Source: Prochlorococcaceae cyanobacterium jk18x22bins.40 (lineage in GTDB: Bacteria; Cyanobacteriota; Cyanobacteriia; PCC-6307; Cyanobiaceae). From it: a stretch of DNA of 35,088 nt. This document shows, in pieces, positions 27,183-34,783 of the stretch. Position numbers and translations under genes: made by a program. The notes beneath the pieces are model-generated. The model had not been told where the DNA came from. It made no database searches and worked only from the letters and a program-made list of their open reading frames with translations. The stretch's first letter is position 1. Each line of letters begins with the position of its first letter. Where the stretch lies: contig JAJDVL010000040.1 in assembly GCA_022826155.1 (NCBI GenBank), forward strand, positions 1 to 35,088, read 5' to 3'.

Positions 27183-28100
27183 TCAGTCCGCTCTGGATAC
27201 TTGCCATGCGGGTAGTTCCCGCCAGTTTGTTGGGAATCCCATACTGACAGGGTTCACCAAGGGACAGCTATTAATGAGCTGAAGGATGCGTTTCCGCCAT
27301 TCTATCTCTGGCGCGATTATTGTCAAGATATGATCAAGTATGATCAGAGTGTTGTGGAGACGACGTGATTCAGGACCATGGAAAGCTTGAGTCAAGTTGA
27401 TGGGATGTTGTGGCACTTTTATGGTGATGATAAATCGTTTATTCCAAAGACGCCCCTGATGGGCACAGATATTGCGGATGTGGCTCATGTGGTGACAGAA
27501 GGAAGTGAACACGCGCTCGTCCAACGCGAAAAGTTTAGCAATCGCCTGTCTGTCTTTGCGCTGTTTCAGGTTACTTATCCACCTCGACAGTTGGCCCAGG
27601 GACATCATCTCGGCAGCCACCCAGACTGGTGGCAGCTTGGGGTCAGTGTATCTCGTGCGATAATGGCTGGCGAAGGTATCGTTGGAACGTTGGAACTGCC
27701 TGGTCAGCTTGGCCACATCATCTTTGTGATGTTTCTTGTGGAAATAAAGGCACTCTCGCAGATATCCATGGGGGCCGTGGGTTATGGCCATGTGATGCGC
27801 CCATTGGGCACGCAGGGCAACCTCCACGCGCTCAATCCCATCCCAAACAAGTAGCCGCAGGCATCGGTCAAACCGATACACTGCGAGCACGTCTTCAAAC
27901 GTGAAATGTTCGCGAAAGGCATGATCGCCTCCAGGTTGCGTCGGGACTTCAAAGGGGAGCCAGTAGGGTCTGAGTCGGTAGTAGGAGATCAAACTTAGAC
28001 AGCACTTTGCCTGGGCAACGTTGTCTATAATCAACCCACGGCGCCTTAATAGCGCAATTTGATCCGGGATTGAGATGGCCGGCTTCTCAAATTTCACCAT
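27183..28100 (-). CDS. Abi_2 (AbiD/AbiF-like) abortive infection protein with paired HEPN motifs
   Basis: This 305-residue protein matches the Abi_2 family of phage-defence proteins. It opens FEKPAISIPDQIALLRRRGL and has CLSLISYYRLRPYWLPF and FEDVLAVYRFDRCLRLLV. Two R-x4-H sequences are visible: R97-H102 (RAQWAH), at the family position after RVEVAL, and R209-H214 (RNICAHQGRLWN). Paired RxxxxH motifs are the RNase signature of HEPN toxins and of Cas13, to which AbiF-type proteins are thought to be related. The start is ATG 28098-28100, behind a structured leader (28102-28206). The gene ends 31 bases from the convergent autotransporter gene and lies between ordinary core genes, so it is likely accessory DNA. 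Direct RNase activity is inferred. Confidence 0.85.
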   Translation of the reverse strand: MVKFEKPAISIPDQIALLRRRGLIIDNVAQAKCCLSLISYYRLRPYWLPFEVPTQPGGDHAFREHFTFEDVLAVYRFDRCLRLLVWDGIERVEVALRAQWAHHMAITHGPHGYLRECLYFHKKHHKDDVAKLTRQFQRSNDTFASHYRTRYTDPKLPPVWVAAEMMSLGQLSRWISNLKQRKDRQAIAKLFALDERVFTSFCHHMSHIRNICAHQGRLWNKRFIITIKVPQHPINLTQAFHGPESRRLHNTLIILDHILTIIAPEIEWRKRILQLINSCPLVNPVSMGFPTNWRELPAWQVSRAD

Positions 28101-28101
28101 G

Positions 28102-28121
28102 GCTTACCCGCTATGGGTAGC
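28102..28121 (-). promoter_or_regulatory. Hairpin over the Abi_2 ribosome-binding region
   Basis: Just upstream of the ATG, TACCC (28105-28109) and GGGTA (28115-28119) pair around a 5-base loop, extended by two pairs past a bulge. On the minus strand the GGGTA arm is the only purine-rich stretch that could bind the ribosome, so the stem could limit translation of the toxin-like protein. Confidence 0.35.
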
Positions 28122-28124
28122 AAA

Positions 28125-28206
28125 ACCAACAAAAGAAGAAGAGGAACCCGCCGGGGTGCGCAGTGGGGAATCTAAAGACTCCTTCCGAGGCGTGGCAGGT
28201 CTTGTA
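28125..28206 (-). ncRNA. Candidate small RNA in the leader of the Abi_2 gene
   Basis: Upstream of the Abi_2 gene the minus strand has an extended -10 TGCTATGCT (TATGCT at 28213-28218). About 50 bases further is ACCC-CGGC-GGGT (28146-28157) followed by a pyrimidine tract rich in T (28129-28145), like an intrinsic terminator. Between them lies the hairpin GGAGTCTTTAGATTCC with one mismatch (28168-28183). A short RNA ending before the ORF would match the non-coding RNAs reported with AbiF-type HEPN proteins. No -35 box is evident, and the RNA is unproven. Confidence 0.3.
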
Positions 28207-28272
28207 AGCTCCAGCATAGCACGACTCTGAACCCAATCGCAGGCAGTTCATCCTGCCCACACCTTGGGAGCC

Positions 28273-30288
28273 TTATTGCAGACCAAAGAGCACCACCATG
28301 CCCACCACGCCGCCAAACACGATCAAGGCATAGAACTGGGCCCGGCCGGTTTCCAGGTATTTCAGGCCCTCACCACTGCCCAGGGCCAGAAGACCGGTCA
28401 GGTTCACGGCCCCGTCCACCACCTTGGCATCCACCTCCAGCACCTGGCGGGCCAAGCGGCGACTGCCCTGAACAAACAACCGCTCGTTGATGGCGTCCAG
28501 GTACCACTTGTTGGCCAGAAACGCGTTCAGACCGGGCAACCGCCGGGCCACAGCGCGCCCCAACTCCACCCGTCCCAGACCATAGGCCACGGTGGCCAGG
28601 GCAATGCCCACCAGGGCAATGGCCACGGATGCCCCCGCCAGGGGCAGGAAGTGGGACCAGGAAAATTCCTCCATCAGCACAAGGGCCTCATGGGGATCCA
28701 GCAACGCGGTAAAGCGGGAATGCCAGGGCACCCCCAGCAGACCGATGCCCAGAGAAGGGACGGCCAGCACCACCAGGGGCAGGGTCATGGACCAGGTTGA
28801 CTCCCGTACGGGTCCAGGCTCGTGGTGATGCTCCTGATCCTGGTCCCCATGGCCGGCTGCTGCCAGCAACCGGGCCTGCATGGCTCCATCGTGGCCACGG
28901 AAATCCCCCTCGAAGGTGAGGAAATAGAGGCGGAACATATAGAAGGCCGTGAGACCTGCCGTGAGCCAGCCCACACCCCAAAGCACTTGGCTGGTGGCCA
29001 GGGTCTGGCCGAGGATTTCATCCTTGCTCCAGAATCCGGCCAGGGGGGGGATGCCGCTGATGGCCAGACAACCAATGAAGAACGTGGACGCCGTGATGGG
29101 CATCTTGCGGCGCAGGCCCCCCATGAGCCGCATGTCCTGGGCCAGCACCGGTTCATGGCCCACTGCGGCTTCCATGGCGTGGATCACCGAGCCCGAGCCC
29201 AGGAACAGCATGGCCTTGAAACAGGCATGGGTCACCAGATGGAACAGCCCTGCGGTGGTGGCGCCACAGCCCATGGCCAGCATCATGTAGCCCAGTTGGG
29301 AGACGGTGCTGTAGGCCAGCCCCTTCTTGAGGTCCATCTGGGTGAGGGCAATGGATGCCCCCAGGACACAAGTGAGGGCGGCAATGCAGGCAATGGTGAA
29401 CTGCACCTGGGGGAAGAGGCTGTAGAGGGGTTCCAGCCGGGCCACCAGAAACACCCCCGCTGCCACCATGGTGGCGGCATGAATCAGGGCAGAGATGGGC
29501 GTGGGACCCTCCATGGCGTCCGGCAGCCACACATGGAGCGGAAACTGGGCGGACTTGGCCATGGGGCCCATGAACACCAGCAGGCAGAGGAGCACCGCAA
29601 CGGAATGGGGCAGGACGCCGTTGGCGACGGCGGCCTCCATTCCCGTGGCCACCCCCTGGAAGCCAAGCTGCCCCGTGGCCCAGAACAGCCCCAGGATGCC
29701 CAGCAACAGGCCAAAATCCCCCACCCTGTTGACGACGAAGGCCTTCTGGGCGGCATGGGCCGCCCCGTTGCGGTCATACCAGAAGCCCACCAGGAGATAG
29801 GAGCACATGCCCACCAGCTCCCAGAACACGTAGATTTCCAACAAATTGGGGCTTACCACCAGCCCCAGCATGGAGCTGCTGAACAGGGCCAGGTAGGTGA
29901 AGAACCGCACGTAGCCCTGGTCGTGGGCCATGTAGCCGTGGGAGTAGATCATCACCAGGAGGGCAATGCTACACACCACCACCAGCATCACGGCCGTGAG
30001 GGGATCAACGCAGTAGCCCATCTGCAAGTGGAACGTGCCTGCGTTGGCCCAGTCAAAGAGTTGTTCATGGGGGGACGCCCCGACTATTTGCTCCCGCAGG
30101 GTGGCCAGGCTCAGCACCGTGGAAGCCCCCACCGTGCTGGTGAGCAACAGGGCCGCCGGCCGGCGCAATCGGCTCACCGTACGACTGAAACTGATGAGTC
30201 CCAGGCCCACAACGGCGGCCCCCACAAGGGGCAGGACCGGAATCAACCAAGCAAGATCTGCAGCCGTCGCCATCGTTCCCGGATTCAT
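28273..30288 (-). CDS. ndhF: NAD(P)H-quinone oxidoreductase subunit 5
   Basis: This 671-residue antiporter-like membrane subunit of the NDH-1 complex takes part in thylakoid respiration and cyclic electron flow. It is highly hydrophobic, with about 16 predicted helices. Conserved blocks are CVDPLTAVMLVVV, YVFWELVGMCSYLLVGFWYDR, FVVNRVGDFGLLLGILG, FPLHVWLPDAMEGPTPISALIHAATMVAAGV and SQLGYMMLAMGCG. A His/Glu-rich loop lies near residues 480-495, and the C-terminal helix ends FGGVVGMVVLFGLQ. The start may be M6 (MATAADLAWLIPVLP) at 30273. It is of the general NdhF1 type; the high-affinity CO2-uptake variant NdhF3 is not excluded by eye. It is divergent from rbcR. Confidence 0.94.
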   Translation of the reverse strand: MNPGTMATAADLAWLIPVLPLVGAAVVGLGLISFSRTVSRLRRPAALLLTSTVGASTVLSLATLREQIVGASPHEQLFDWANAGTFHLQMGYCVDPLTAVMLVVVCSIALLVMIYSHGYMAHDQGYVRFFTYLALFSSSMLGLVVSPNLLEIYVFWELVGMCSYLLVGFWYDRNGAAHAAQKAFVVNRVGDFGLLLGILGLFWATGQLGFQGVATGMEAAVANGVLPHSVAVLLCLLVFMGPMAKSAQFPLHVWLPDAMEGPTPISALIHAATMVAAGVFLVARLEPLYSLFPQVQFTIACIAALTCVLGASIALTQMDLKKGLAYSTVSQLGYMMLAMGCGATTAGLFHLVTHACFKAMLFLGSGSVIHAMEAAVGHEPVLAQDMRLMGGLRRKMPITASTFFIGCLAISGIPPLAGFWSKDEILGQTLATSQVLWGVGWLTAGLTAFYMFRLYFLTFEGDFRGHDGAMQARLLAAAGHGDQDQEHHHEPGPVRESTWSMTLPLVVLAVPSLGIGLLGVPWHSRFTALLDPHEALVLMEEFSWSHFLPLAGASVAIALVGIALATVAYGLGRVELGRAVARRLPGLNAFLANKWYLDAINERLFVQGSRRLARQVLEVDAKVVDGAVNLTGLLALGSGEGLKYLETGRAQFYALIVFGGVVGMVVLFGLQ

Positions 30289-30347
30289 TGAGTTGGGGGT
30301 CGATGTATCCCCGGCTCACATTAGGCAGGGATTGCGGTTCCGGATGG

Positions 30348-30373
30348 GTGATTTCGCCTACGATTGCCATCAC
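30348..30373. promoter_or_regulatory. Inverted repeat in the ndhF/rbcR divergent region
   Basis: GTGAT (30348-30352) and ATCAC (30369-30373) form an inverted repeat with a 16-base spacer, just upstream of the rbcR start and about 60-85 bases upstream of ndhF. LysR regulators often bind such dyads in the divergent promoter next to their own gene. The match is short and could be chance. Confidence 0.25.
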
Positions 30374-30398
30374 GTCTCGAACGAAGCAGGAGCCAGGC

Positions 30399-31376
30399 TT
30401 GGACAACTTGCCATTCAGCCTGGATCAGTTGCGCATCCTCCGGGCCATTGCACGGGAGGGAAGCTTCAAGCGGGCCGCCGACAGCCTCTACGTGAGCCAG
30501 CCTGCCGTGAGCCTCCAGGTGCAGAACCTGGAGAAGCAGCTCAACGTTTGCCTGTTTGATCGCTGTGGCCGCAGCGCCCAACTTACCGAGCCTGGCCGGG
30601 TGCTGCTCAGCTACTGTGATCGCATTCTGAGCCAGTGCCATGAGGCCTGTCGGGCCCTGGAAGACCTCAACAGCCTGCGGGGCGGGCACCTGAGGGTTGG
30701 CGCCAGCCAGACCACAGGCACCTATCTGATGCCACGGATGCTGGGGCTGTTTCGCCACAAGCACCCGGAGGTAGTTGTTCAGTTGCATGTGCATAGCACC
30801 CGTCGCACAAGCTGGAGCGTGCTCAACGGCCAGATTGACCTGGCCATCATTGGCGGGGAGATCCCCATGGAGATTTCCGAACAGTTGCTGTGCCAGCCCT
30901 ATGCCAATGACGAGCTGCAGTTGGTGCTGCCGCTGGAGCATCCCATGGCGCGTCAGCCGGAATTGCAGAAGGAGGACCTCTATCGCTTGGGGTTTATCGC
31001 CCTGGATGGCCAATCCACGACCCGCAAGGTGGTGGATCAATTGCTCAGCGACGGCGGCCTGGAGGTCCAGCGGCTCAGGATTGATATGGAACTCAACTCC
31101 ATCGAGGCCATCAAGAATGCCGTCCAATCGGGTCTGGGGGTTGCCTTCCTTCCGGTGTTGACGGTGGAGCGGGAGCTGGCTGTGGGGAGTCTGGTGCGGG
31201 GACGGGTTGCGGATCTGCTGGTGTGTCGCCAACTCAAGCTGATTGAGCACCCTTCCCGCTACTGCTCACGGGCCGCGGAGGCGTTCAAGCGGGAGGTGTT
31301 GCCCCTTTTCGCCAGCACCGATAGCCCCGTTGCCCGCCCAAGCGAACCCCTTAAAACCGGCCGGTTTCGCCGTTGA
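30399..31376 (+). CDS. rbcR: LysR-type transcriptional regulator RbcR (CcmR/NdhR relative)
   Basis: This 325-residue LysR regulator has an N-terminal winged helix (FSLDQLRILRAIAREGSFKRAADSLYVSQPAVSLQVQNLEKQL). Its co-inducer domain carries cyanobacterial/plastid RbcR signatures such as GASQTTGTYLMPRMLGLF, VHSTRRTSWSVLNGQIDLAIIGGE and MELNSIEAIKNAVQSGLG. Members control Rubisco, carbon-concentrating or NDH-1 genes. The frame is open to 30288, but the start is set at TTG 30399 because AGGAG (30388-30392) is six bases upstream and the protein then begins at the family position (DNLPFSLDQ). The location beside ndhF suggests regulation of that gene. Its 3' end overlaps the DUF3172 gene by 26 bases. 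Confidence 0.9.
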   Translation: MDNLPFSLDQLRILRAIAREGSFKRAADSLYVSQPAVSLQVQNLEKQLNVCLFDRCGRSAQLTEPGRVLLSYCDRILSQCHEACRALEDLNSLRGGHLRVGASQTTGTYLMPRMLGLFRHKHPEVVVQLHVHSTRRTSWSVLNGQIDLAIIGGEIPMEISEQLLCQPYANDELQLVLPLEHPMARQPELQKEDLYRLGFIALDGQSTTRKVVDQLLSDGGLEVQRLRIDMELNSIEAIKNAVQSGLGVAFLPVLTVERELAVGSLVRGRVADLLVCRQLKLIEHPSRYCSRAAEAFKREVLPLFASTDSPVARPSEPLKTGRFRR

Positions 31377-31959
31377 GGACACCGCCGCTGTCCTCTCCGC
31401 TGCGGCCCAGGAAAAGATTGTCGGTGCGATCCGTCTGATAGACACAACGCACCACGGGCTGGTCCCGGATGGAGCCGATGTAGGCAAAGGTGTTCATCCG
31501 CTGCTTGCACCTGCGCATGTCTTCACCGCTCACCACCCCTTCCTTCTGCAGCACGGACCAGTTTTCCCGCCGGATCACGCAGCCAGGCTGCAACTTGGGT
31601 TGGGTGACGAAGCTGGTCACCGGATTCATGGTCTGGTAGAGCTCCACGTCCATCACGTAGGCACTGGCGCCCCACTGCTTGCAGAATTCCGGGTCCGGCA
31701 CCGCCAGGTCCAAATCCTGACTGCTGGCGATGTTGCCGGTGCGGCTCCCCGCAGATTGGGTAGTGGTAATGAAACTGCCAATGCCAATGCCCACCACCAA
31801 CACACCAGCCAGCAGCCAAAGATTGCCAAAGCGGCGGGAGGACCCGTCTTGTCCTGGTCTGCCGGGTCCTAAGGCGCGGGGAGGAGGATCCCGGCGACCA
31901 GGAGCAGAGCGGTGCGGGGGCTGTTGCGAAGAGCGGGTGTTGGGACGACGGGGAGACAT
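31351..31959 (-). CDS. DUF3172 family protein
   Basis: This 202-residue protein resembles cyanobacterial DUF3172. A basic, Pro/Arg-rich N-terminus (1-45) precedes one membrane segment (about 47-66, LWLLAGVLVVGIGIGSFITT). A conserved soluble domain follows: LDLAVPDPEFCKQWGASAYVMD, FVTQPKLQPGCVIRRENWSVL and RCVYQTDRTDNLFLG. ATG 31957-31959 is chosen because the longer open frame upstream runs antisense-like through ndhM. It follows ndhM by 5 bases and overlaps the end of convergent rbcR. Function is unknown. Confidence 0.78.
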   Translation of the reverse strand: MSPRRPNTRSSQQPPHRSAPGRRDPPPRALGPGRPGQDGSSRRFGNLWLLAGVLVVGIGIGSFITTTQSAGSRTGNIASSQDLDLAVPDPEFCKQWGASAYVMDVELYQTMNPVTSFVTQPKLQPGCVIRRENWSVLQKEGVVSGEDMRRCKQRMNTFAYIGSIRDQPVVRCVYQTDRTDNLFLGRSGEDSGGVLNGETGRF

Positions 31960-31964
31960 GGGGC

Positions 31965-32330
31965 TCAACGGGGTTGGGGTGTGTCCTGCTGGGGCAGTCC
32001 CATGCTGTAATTCATGACACGGCCATCGGGGTTGTAGGCAATGGCGCCAGTCTGCAACAACTGGCGGATCAGGTTTTCCAGGGTGGTGCCGATGCGGCGC
32101 AGGTTGTAGTCGTTGAGGGGGCGACCCGCATAGGCCTCCACCTGCTCCCGAAAGCATTGCTGCACCTGTTGCAGCGCACCGTCGTTCCAGAGAAATTCAT
32201 TGTCCGGATCCACGTCCAGCGTGAGTTTGTCGTTGACGGGCACCAATACCCCGTTGTCGACGCAGGCTGCAAAGATCCGCACGTGACGGGTTGTGCATTT
32301 GACCATGGAAGGGAGTTGATCCGGACTCAT
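31965..32330 (-). CDS. ndhM: NAD(P)H-quinone oxidoreductase subunit M
   Basis: This small peripheral NDH-1 subunit is specific to oxygenic phototrophs. The sequence follows the family closely: [45 protein letters not shown] and [12 protein letters not shown]. It is 121 residues from ATG 32328-32330, which overlaps the upstream stop as ATGA. A start at M9 ([10 protein letters not shown], 32306) would match the family N-terminus more exactly. It is downstream of the RibD-like gene and 5 bases before the DUF3172 gene, in one minus-strand operon. Confidence 0.94.
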   Translation of the reverse strand: MSPDQLPSMVKCTTRHVRIFAACVDNGVLVPVNDKLTLDVDPDNEFLWNDGALQQVQQCFREQVEAYAGRPLNDYNLRRIGTTLENLIRQLLQTGAIAYNPDGRVMNYSMGLPQQDTPQPR

Positions 32331-33013
32331 GGTTGACGTTCAGGAGAAGGACCATATTCTGACTGGCGACGCCAGCGGCAGAGCCATTCCCCATCCCCCA
32401 GAGGACGGCTTTCCACGGGGCGCCACAGGTTTGGGGGGATAACCACTCCCTCTTGCAGCCAAAGGTGGCCGCCCCCCAAAAGCTGGGGACAGAGGGTGAG
32501 ATGGAGTTCGTGGAGGAGGTCGTGGGCCACCAGGGTGGTGGCCAGTTGGGCGCCGCCCAGCACCACCAGCCGCCGCCAGCCCTTTTGGGCCATGGTTTGG
32601 GGCAACGCCTGCCAGCGGGGCAGGGGAATGACGCCCCGGAACCAGGGCGGCGCCTGGTCCGCTCGGGTCTCCCCTGGCGCCAGCCACCAGCACTCCAGCG
32701 GTTGACGAAAGACAGGCAAGGCGCCGTCCAGCAGGCCTTGCCGTGAGATCACCAACAGGGGAGGTTGGCCTGGGCGTTGCTGGTCCTGGCGCTGTTGGAG
32801 CAAATCTTCCCCATGGATCAGACAGGTGCTGCCGTGGACCCGCAGGGTGCCGGCCCCCACCAGGCAGGCATCGGCCCAGGCCAGGCACTCCTCCAGCACA
32901 CGACGATCAGCCGTACCACCCAGTTTGGCTGGGCCCCCTTGGGGCGGCGCCAAACGTCCATCCGGACTCACCGCCAGCACCAGGCGAAGCTGGGGGTCCA
33001 TGGATGTCCCCAT
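32327..33013 (-). CDS. RibD C-terminal (reductase) domain protein
   Basis: This 228-residue protein has a DHFR-like RibD_C fold: [14 protein letters not shown] at the N-terminus, [17 protein letters not shown], and the signature [34 protein letters not shown]. RibD_C reduces the ribosyl ring of the riboflavin precursor with NADPH. Here it stands alone without the deaminase domain and beside a pterin-type synthase, so it may act on a pterin or another pyrimidine. It lies 15 bases after the PTPS gene and overlaps ndhM by 4 bases. M5 is an alternative start. Confidence 0.82.
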   Translation of the reverse strand: MGTSMDPQLRLVLAVSPDGRLAPPQGGPAKLGGTADRRVLEECLAWADACLVGAGTLRVHGSTCLIHGEDLLQQRQDQQRPGQPPLLVISRQGLLDGALPVFRQPLECWWLAPGETRADQAPPWFRGVIPLPRWQALPQTMAQKGWRRLVVLGGAQLATTLVAHDLLHELHLTLCPQLLGGGHLWLQEGVVIPPNLWRPVESRPLGDGEWLCRWRRQSEYGPSPERQP

Positions 33014-33028
33014 GGTGAGCAGGTCAAC

Positions 33029-33919
33029 TTAACAACGGGCCTGGGCTTGGAGGGCCTGGGCAGCGGGATGGTGGGCCACCGGGGATTCGGCGTAGACCTC
33101 TGCGGCGTTGTTGGGGCTTTCCTGAAGCCGCACCTTGTGCAACCGTGCCCCACAGCGGTTAACGGGCTGCCGGAGCAGGTCACAGATGTGCAGAGCGATA
33201 TTTTCCGCAGTGGGGACCGTGGTGGCGAAGTGGGGAATGTCCTTGTTGAGAAAGGTGTGGTCAAAAGGCTCGGTCACCACGTCCCGCACCACCTGCTGCA
33301 GCACAGCCAGGTCACAGAGCATGCCGGTGCGCTCATCCATTTGCCCCTGCACGGTCACCTCCAGATGGTAGTTGTGCCCATGGCCGTGGGGACGGGCGCA
33401 TTTCCCGTAGGTGACCGTGTTCTCTTCAGGACTCAGTTCAGGCCGCGCCAAGCGATGGGCTGCCGCGAAGTGGGTGGAGATGGTGAGGAAAGCATCCATG
33501 GTTTGACCGAGATAATCCGCCCAGAGGCGAGGGTGTTCATACAGGCGAATGCCCACCACAGGAAGACGGGGCTGGAGTCGCTGCCAGATGCAGTGACACA
33601 GCCACTCGGTGCAGGGCAGCTTGCTGGCCAACTCCGGCCATGTGGTATTCAGAAAACTGAAATCCAGGGAATCCGTCACTTGGCGACGGATGTGGTGTTT
33701 CACCTCCGACAGGTTCAGCACCATGCCGTTGGTATCCAGGGGACCGGCCATGGTGACCACCAATTCGTAGTTATGGCCATGGCCAGGGGCACGGCTGCAG
33801 CAACCAAAACGGGCTTCGTTGTCCGCAGCGCTCAACTCGGGCAGCCAGTAGCGGTGGCTGGCGCAGAACGTGGCCCGCCGCGTGATCAGGCAGAATCGAC
33901 CCTCGCCATGGGGAGCCAT
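33029..33919 (-). CDS. Tandem 6-pyruvoyl-tetrahydropterin synthase / QueD-like protein
   Basis: This 296-residue protein has two PTPS domains. Domain 1 has CLITRRATFCASHRYWLP, then RFGCCSRAPGHGHNYELVV. Domain 2 has FLTISTHFAAAHRLARPELS, then YGKCARPHGHGHNYHLEVTV, FDHTFLNKD and PTAENIALHI. Each carries the zinc-binding His set and the catalytic Cys before GHGHNY, so both may be active. The family makes pyruvoyl-tetrahydropterin or, as QueD, the queuosine precursor. The frame is open to a TTG at 34027, but the added residues are low-complexity and would overlap aroK; ATG 33917-33919 starts at the domain. I recall tandem forms in marine Synechococcus. Confidence 0.85.
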   Translation of the reverse strand: MAPHGEGRFCLITRRATFCASHRYWLPELSAADNEARFGCCSRAPGHGHNYELVVTMAGPLDTNGMVLNLSEVKHHIRRQVTDSLDFSFLNTTWPELASKLPCTEWLCHCIWQRLQPRLPVVGIRLYEHPRLWADYLGQTMDAFLTISTHFAAAHRLARPELSPEENTVTYGKCARPHGHGHNYHLEVTVQGQMDERTGMLCDLAVLQQVVRDVVTEPFDHTFLNKDIPHFATTVPTAENIALHICDLLRQPVNRCGARLHKVRLQESPNNAAEVYAESPVAHHPAAQALQAQARC

Positions 33920-33924
33920 TGCGT

Positions 33925-33948
33925 TGGTGCCGTTCCTGGTGCCGTTCC
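33925..33948. repeat. Two copies of a 12-bp tandem repeat
   Basis: TGGTGCCGTTCC is present twice head to tail, just upstream of the preferred start of the tandem PTPS gene. On the minus strand each copy contains AGGA, so it lies in the possible ribosome-binding region, though spaced further than usual from the ATG. Confidence 0.6.
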
Positions 33949-34026
33949 TGGCGATGGCTGCTGCGGCAACGGGGGCCGCGACCATGGCCGTCATCGCCAT
34001 TCGTGAAGCTGGACTTAGCCTAATCA

Positions 34027-34632
34027 ATGCAACCCATGCACTGCGTCCCTGAACATCGTCTTCTCCGCCGGCAACTTGCCGGGGCCAACCTCTACCTGGT
34101 GGGAATGATGGGATCCGGCAAGTCCAGCGTGGGGCGGATCCTGGCCCGGAAGCTGGCTTATCGTTGGCTGGATGCGGACCAAGTGCTGGAGACCGCCGCC
34201 GGCCGTAAGATCCCCAGTTTGTTTGCCCAGGAAGGGGAGGAGGGATTTCGGGTGATGGAAACCACGGTGCTGGGGCAGATGGGTCAGTGGCACTCCTGTG
34301 TGGTCTCCACCGGTGGTGGTGCGGTTATCCGCCCAGCCAACTGGGGGATCATGCGCCAGGGGGTAGTCGTTTGGCTGGCCGCCGCCGCGGAACTGCTGCT
34401 GGAGCGTCTACAGCAGGATCCCACCTCACGACCGTTGCTGCAATGCCCTGATCCGGCCCAGCGTCTCAAAGATCTGCTGGCTGCGCGGGAACCCCTCTAC
34501 GCCCAGGCGGACGTGCGCATCGTGCAGACCGGGAGCATGACCTCTGAGGCAGTGGCGGCGGCCGTGCTGGAGGCTCTGCCGATGGCGCTGCAAGCGCCGC
34601 CGAAGCGGTGCGGGCGGAGTGCGACGCCATGA
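34027..34632 (+). CDS. aroK: Shikimate kinase
   Basis: This 201-residue enzyme phosphorylates shikimate on the way to chorismate. Walker A is GMMGSGKS (26-33). The shikimate-binding Asp is in RWLDADQVLE (D49/D51), followed by GEEGFRVMETTVL with Arg and Glu, and VSTGGGAVIRPANW. The C-terminal part holds LLQCPDPAQRLKDLLAAREPLYAQAD. A short N-terminal extension (about 20 residues) precedes the core. It is head-to-head with the PTPS gene. Its TGA overlaps the ATG of a 27-codon ORF. Confidence 0.94.
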   Translation: MQPMHCVPEHRLLRRQLAGANLYLVGMMGSGKSSVGRILARKLAYRWLDADQVLETAAGRKIPSLFAQEGEEGFRVMETTVLGQMGQWHSCVVSTGGGAVIRPANWGIMRQGVVVWLAAAAELLLERLQQDPTSRPLLQCPDPAQRLKDLLAAREPLYAQADVRIVQTGSMTSEAVAAAVLEALPMALQAPPKRCGRSATP

Positions 34633-34712
34633 ATCCAGAAGCCCTGCCCATGGAGCAGCAACGGGCCGAGCAAGCCTGTGGAGCACTACAGCATTGGCGT
34701 GCGGGCTTTTGA
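34629..34712 (+). CDS. 27-residue ORF overlapping the aroK stop
   Basis: An ATG overlapping the aroK TGA (ATGA) opens a 27-codon frame ending in two consecutive TGA codons. The peptide begins MNPEALPMEQQRAEQACGAL. It is too short to recognise. The coupled start suggests it may be translated, or it may be the stub of a longer gene lost downstream. Confidence 0.3.
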   Translation: MNPEALPMEQQRAEQACGALQHWRAGF

Positions 34713-34722
34713 TGATTAAGTC

Positions 34723-34752
34723 TTGTTAAGAAATATCTTGTAAACTTATACT
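34723..34752 (+). promoter_or_regulatory. Candidate promoter of the LRR protein gene
   Basis: TTGTTA (34723-34728) and TATACT (34747-34752) are spaced by 18 bases in an AT-rich gap. They predict a transcript start near 34759, about 25 bases before the ATG at 34784. Confidence 0.5.
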
Positions 34753-34783
34753 AAATTGTAGTAGCAGATTAGACTGAGAGCCC

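Noticed and set aside
27152-28272. Mobile element ends or target-site duplication around the Abi_2 gene
   Set aside because: I looked for terminal inverted repeats, flanking duplications, a tRNA or an integrase and saw none. Accessory status rests on gene content only.
31960-32157. Upstream extension of the DUF3172 frame
   Set aside because: It would overlap ndhM almost completely in another frame. The family-like N-terminus begins at ATG 31959.
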